From Candidatus Hecatellales archaeon (GTDB lineage Archaea > Thermoproteota > Bathyarchaeia > Hecatellales > Hecatellaceae), in assembly GCA_003662305.1 (NCBI GenBank), contig QMXU01000071.1, positions 1 through 5,717 of the forward strand: DNA of 5,717 nt. Direction: 5' to 3'. Positions 5,219-5,717 of the stretch are shown piece after piece. Every line of letters begins with the position of its first letter. Position 1 is the stretch's first letter. Both the position numbers and the translations under genes were made by a program. Below the pieces are notes generated by a model. It did not search any database. It saw only the letters and a list, made by a program, of their open reading frames with translations, and had not been told where the DNA came from.

Positions 5219-5584
5219 TTGAGGCTGAAAAGCTTGGGTGAAGACCTGAAACGTATGGCTGAACTGCTTAAGACAGGAGCCTCCATGCTGGAGGAGGCAT
5301 GCCCCCAATGCGGCTCCCCCCTCTTCAAGCTAACCTCCGGCGAGGTTTACTGCGCCAAATGCAACAGGAAGGTTTTAATAGTTAAATCAGACGAGGAGGT
5401 GCCCTCCGCCCTAACCCCCCTAGCACTTTCAACCCTAGAGGAAACCCTAACCGTAAACCTTCAAAGGCTTGAAAAGGCTGTCAAGGCTGAAACCAGCCCG
5501 AAAGCCTTGGAAGACCTCCTGAAACTGGTAAACTCGCACCTGGAAGCCCTGGAAAGAATCAGGCGTATAAGAAGGCAGAGCTAG
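5219..5584 (+). CDS. Archaeal p27 (Sjogren's syndrome/scleroderma autoantigen 1) family zinc-ribbon protein
   Basis: Small protein with a zinc ribbon and a helical C-terminal half; molecular role unknown. Residues 13-34 (MAELLKTGASMLEEACPQCGSP with its break at the cysteines) show the family signature of an amphipathic helix leading into the ribbon. The four zinc ligands are Cys28, Cys31, Cys45 and Cys48 (CPQC and CAKC). Residues 69-117 look helical and may form a coiled coil or helical hairpin, ending in a basic tail (RIRRIRRQS). The start is uncertain: TTG 5219 has AAGGT five to nine bases before it; TTG 5234 has GAGG nine bases upstream; ATG 5255 begins exactly at the conserved part. The TAG stop interlocks with that of the convergent nuclease gene in a CTAG. 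Confidence 0.83.
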   Translation: MRLKSLGEDLKRMAELLKTGASMLEEACPQCGSPLFKLTSGEVYCAKCNRKVLIVKSDEEVPSALTPLALSTLEETLTVNLQRLEKAVKAETSPKALEDLLKLVNSHLEALERIRRIRRQS

Positions 5585-5717
5585 TCCTCCTCCACGTAGC
5601 CAGCTTCAATCACCCTTCTAATTCTTTCAGCAAGCTTTTCTCCTACGCCCTTAACCTTTGTAAGCTCCTCCCTGCCCGCCTTAAAAACGCCTTCAACCGA
5701 GCCGAATTGCTTCAGAA
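5581..5717 (-). CDS. C-terminus of a Hef/XPF (ERCC4)-type structure-specific nuclease, partial
   Basis: Only the final 44 codons and the TAG stop (5581-5583) are in the window; the gene enters from the right edge with the first full codon at 5713-5715. The residues form a tandem helix-hairpin-helix end: LKQFGSVEGVF, then ELTKVKGVGEKLAERIRRVI, then a short acidic tail. This LxxFGSVxxVF...LxxVxGIGExxAxxI pattern is the C-terminal (HhH)2 dimerisation and DNA-binding domain of archaeal Hef/XPF nucleases, which cut branched DNA at stalled forks and in repair. The catalytic ERKxxxD motif and any helicase domain would lie outside the window, so Hef (helicase plus nuclease) and short XPF cannot be told apart. 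Other HhH proteins such as UvrC share this fold. Convergent with the p27-type gene; stops overlap. Confidence 0.72.
   Translation of the reverse strand, partial: LKQFGSVEGVFKAGREELTKVKGVGEKLAERIRRVIEAGYVEED

Noticed and set aside
5279..5298. Inverted repeat CCTCC...GGAGG resembling a hairpin
   Set aside because: It lies inside the p27-type coding region and follows from codons for the conserved SMLEEA segment. There is no T-run or other terminator feature.
1..5717. CRISPR arrays, insertion sequences, tRNA or rRNA genes
   Set aside because: I saw no spaced direct repeats, transposase motifs, terminal inverted repeats or cloverleaf patterns in the intergenic gaps (1-166, 3872-3989, 5095-5218), all of which are under 170 bases.

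Overview
This is a gene-dense stretch of an archaeal genome. The evidence is a run of archaeal-type families (four-subunit PorGDAB oxidoreductase, UPF0147, archaeal p27/Sjogren autoantigen-type zinc ribbon, the C-terminus of a Hef/XPF-type nuclease, an archaeal-style IMPase), short A/T-rich TATA-like boxes about 25-45 bases before translation starts, and frequent TTG/GTG starts with G-rich ribosome binding sites. No 16S rRNA or other strong marker is present, so I do not assign a lineage. An anaerobic, ferredoxin-using archaeon (for example a TACK-type lineage) fits.

Layout: (1) 1-166, leader with a TATA box. (2) 167-3152, plus strand, a tight operon porG-porD-porA-porB for a 2-oxoacid:ferredoxin oxidoreductase, most likely pyruvate. 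Pyruvate + CoA is converted to acetyl-CoA + CO2, and the electrons pass through iron-sulfur clusters to ferredoxin. (3) 3149-3871, minus strand, a TorD-like molybdoenzyme chaperone whose stop overlaps the porB stop. (4) 3872-3989, a divergent promoter region with a perfect 12-base palindrome. (5) 3990-4823, plus strand, an IMPase/FBPase-family phosphatase. (6) 4813-5094, minus strand, a UPF0147 protein overlapping it tail to tail. (7) 5095-5218, a second divergent promoter region with a perfect 14-base palindrome built around a TATA-like core. (8) 5219-5584, plus strand, a p27-type zinc-ribbon protein. (9) 5581-5717, minus strand, the last 44 codons of a Hef/XPF-type nuclease, running off the window.

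The most striking observation is an in-frame TAG at codon 59 of porG (341-343), at a position that is arginine in the homologues I remember. The 123 codons after it are intact and family-like. Four of the nine genes here end in TAG, and reading through two of those would add long non-homologous antisense tails, so TAG is clearly a normal stop in this genome. The porG TAG is therefore best explained as a one-base nonsense change (AGG to TAG) or a sequence error. Site-specific recoding, for example as pyrrolysine, remains possible but untested. If it is a true stop, the whole oxidoreductase would lose its gamma subunit. Otherwise the window looks like ordinary archaeal core metabolism and housekeeping, with an orphan TorD-like chaperone as the second oddity.
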